A stretch of DNA of 64,000 nucleotides, taken from Muribaculaceae bacterium (lineage in GTDB: Bacteria; Bacillota; Clostridia; Lachnospirales; Lachnospiraceae). The number at the start of each line of letters is the position of its first letter. Within the stretch, counting starts at the first letter, position 1. Positions 63,874-64,000 of this stretch are shown piece by piece. Below the pieces are notes generated by a model. That model was not told the origin of the DNA and searched no databases. It saw nothing but the letters and a program-made list of their open reading frames with translations. Made by a program: the position numbers and the translations under genes. Where the stretch lies: NCBI GenBank assembly GCA_023666425.1, contig JAMPCA010000001.1, positions 212,820-276,819 of the forward strand, in the 5' to 3' direction.

Positions 63874-64000
63874 TTGACAAGAAAAAAAATATGTGATACT
63901 ATATCAAAGTTGTCGATTTGATTAAAATAAGGAATCGCAGCGAAAGAACCTTGATAACTGAACAGTGAAAACCTTGAAAGATTCCAGAAGATTTTATTCA
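63874..64000 (+). promoter_or_regulatory. Strong promoter and leader, probably of an rRNA operon beyond the window
   Basis: -35 TTGACA (63874-63879), 17-nt spacer, -10 TACTAT (63897-63902). The following AT-rich leader holds CCTTGATAACTGAACAGTG and CCTTGAAAGATTCC, which resemble clostridial rRNA leader or spacer sequences. No rRNA starts inside the window. Confidence 0.55.

Overview
The window is the replication-origin region of a Gram-positive anaerobe in Clostridia, most probably a Lachnospiraceae member. The evidence is the gene order rsmG-mnmG-mnmE-jag-yidC-yidD-rnpA-rpmH / dnaA-dnaN-S4-recF-gyrB-gyrA, clostridial families (2[4Fe-4S] ferredoxin, DUF975, NfeD/SPFH pair), AAGGAGG ribosome binding sites and TTGACA-17-TATAAT promoters. 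Genes left of about 52.5 kb run mostly leftward and genes to the right run rightward, so transcription is largely co-directional with forks leaving an origin at dnaA. Genus cannot be fixed from sequence alone. Two sigma-D-type promoters suggest a flagellated organism.

Layout, left to right. 0-5.3 kb: a self-contained fructose PTS operon (fruR-fruK-fruA-ptsH-ptsI, ptsI cut by the window edge) whose HPr lacks the regulatory Ser46. 5.5-11.3 kb: ferredoxin, then gdpP-rplI-dnaB, then NfeD-SPFH. 11.3-18.1 kb: a DUF975/two-component operon, an HD-GYP protein and a large unknown protein behind a sigma-D-like promoter. 18.2-20.9 kb: an ABC-2 exporter operon with a palindromic operator. 20.9-26.4 kb: an operon-like run of GH13 glycosidase, lipoprotein serpin, ECF sigma factor and a membrane beta-propeller protein that may be its anti-sigma factor. 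26.5-32.5 kb: a candidate structured small RNA, a beta-helix protein, a MATE pump, a membrane alpha/beta hydrolase and an AraC-GGDEF fusion. 32.5-38.1 kb: unknown protein, a sigma-D-type small gene, an HscC-like Hsp70 with a membrane J protein, and ThyX.

38.1-45.4 kb is visibly more A+T-rich and accessory: a 30-residue membrane peptide, a YefM antitoxin with an internally deleted YoeB toxin, a metallo-hydrolase, a Fic protein, two two-component systems and a hydrolase. It also carries two perfect parS sites, one inside a 36-bp palindrome that doubles as a terminator. 45.4-61.1 kb is the conserved origin core, with DnaA boxes flanking dnaA and a tandem perfect pair upstream of mnmG. 61.1-64.0 kb holds class I fumarase alpha and beta subunits separated by a radical SAM gene, tRNA-Ser(GCU), and a strong promoter that probably starts an rRNA operon beyond the edge.

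No phage, insertion sequence or CRISPR array was seen. The most unusual points are the parS/terminator palindrome, the two orphan sigma-D-type genes, the R46 HPr, the ECF/beta-propeller/serpin operon, the radical SAM gene between fumarase subunits and the small structured RNA near 26.5 kb.
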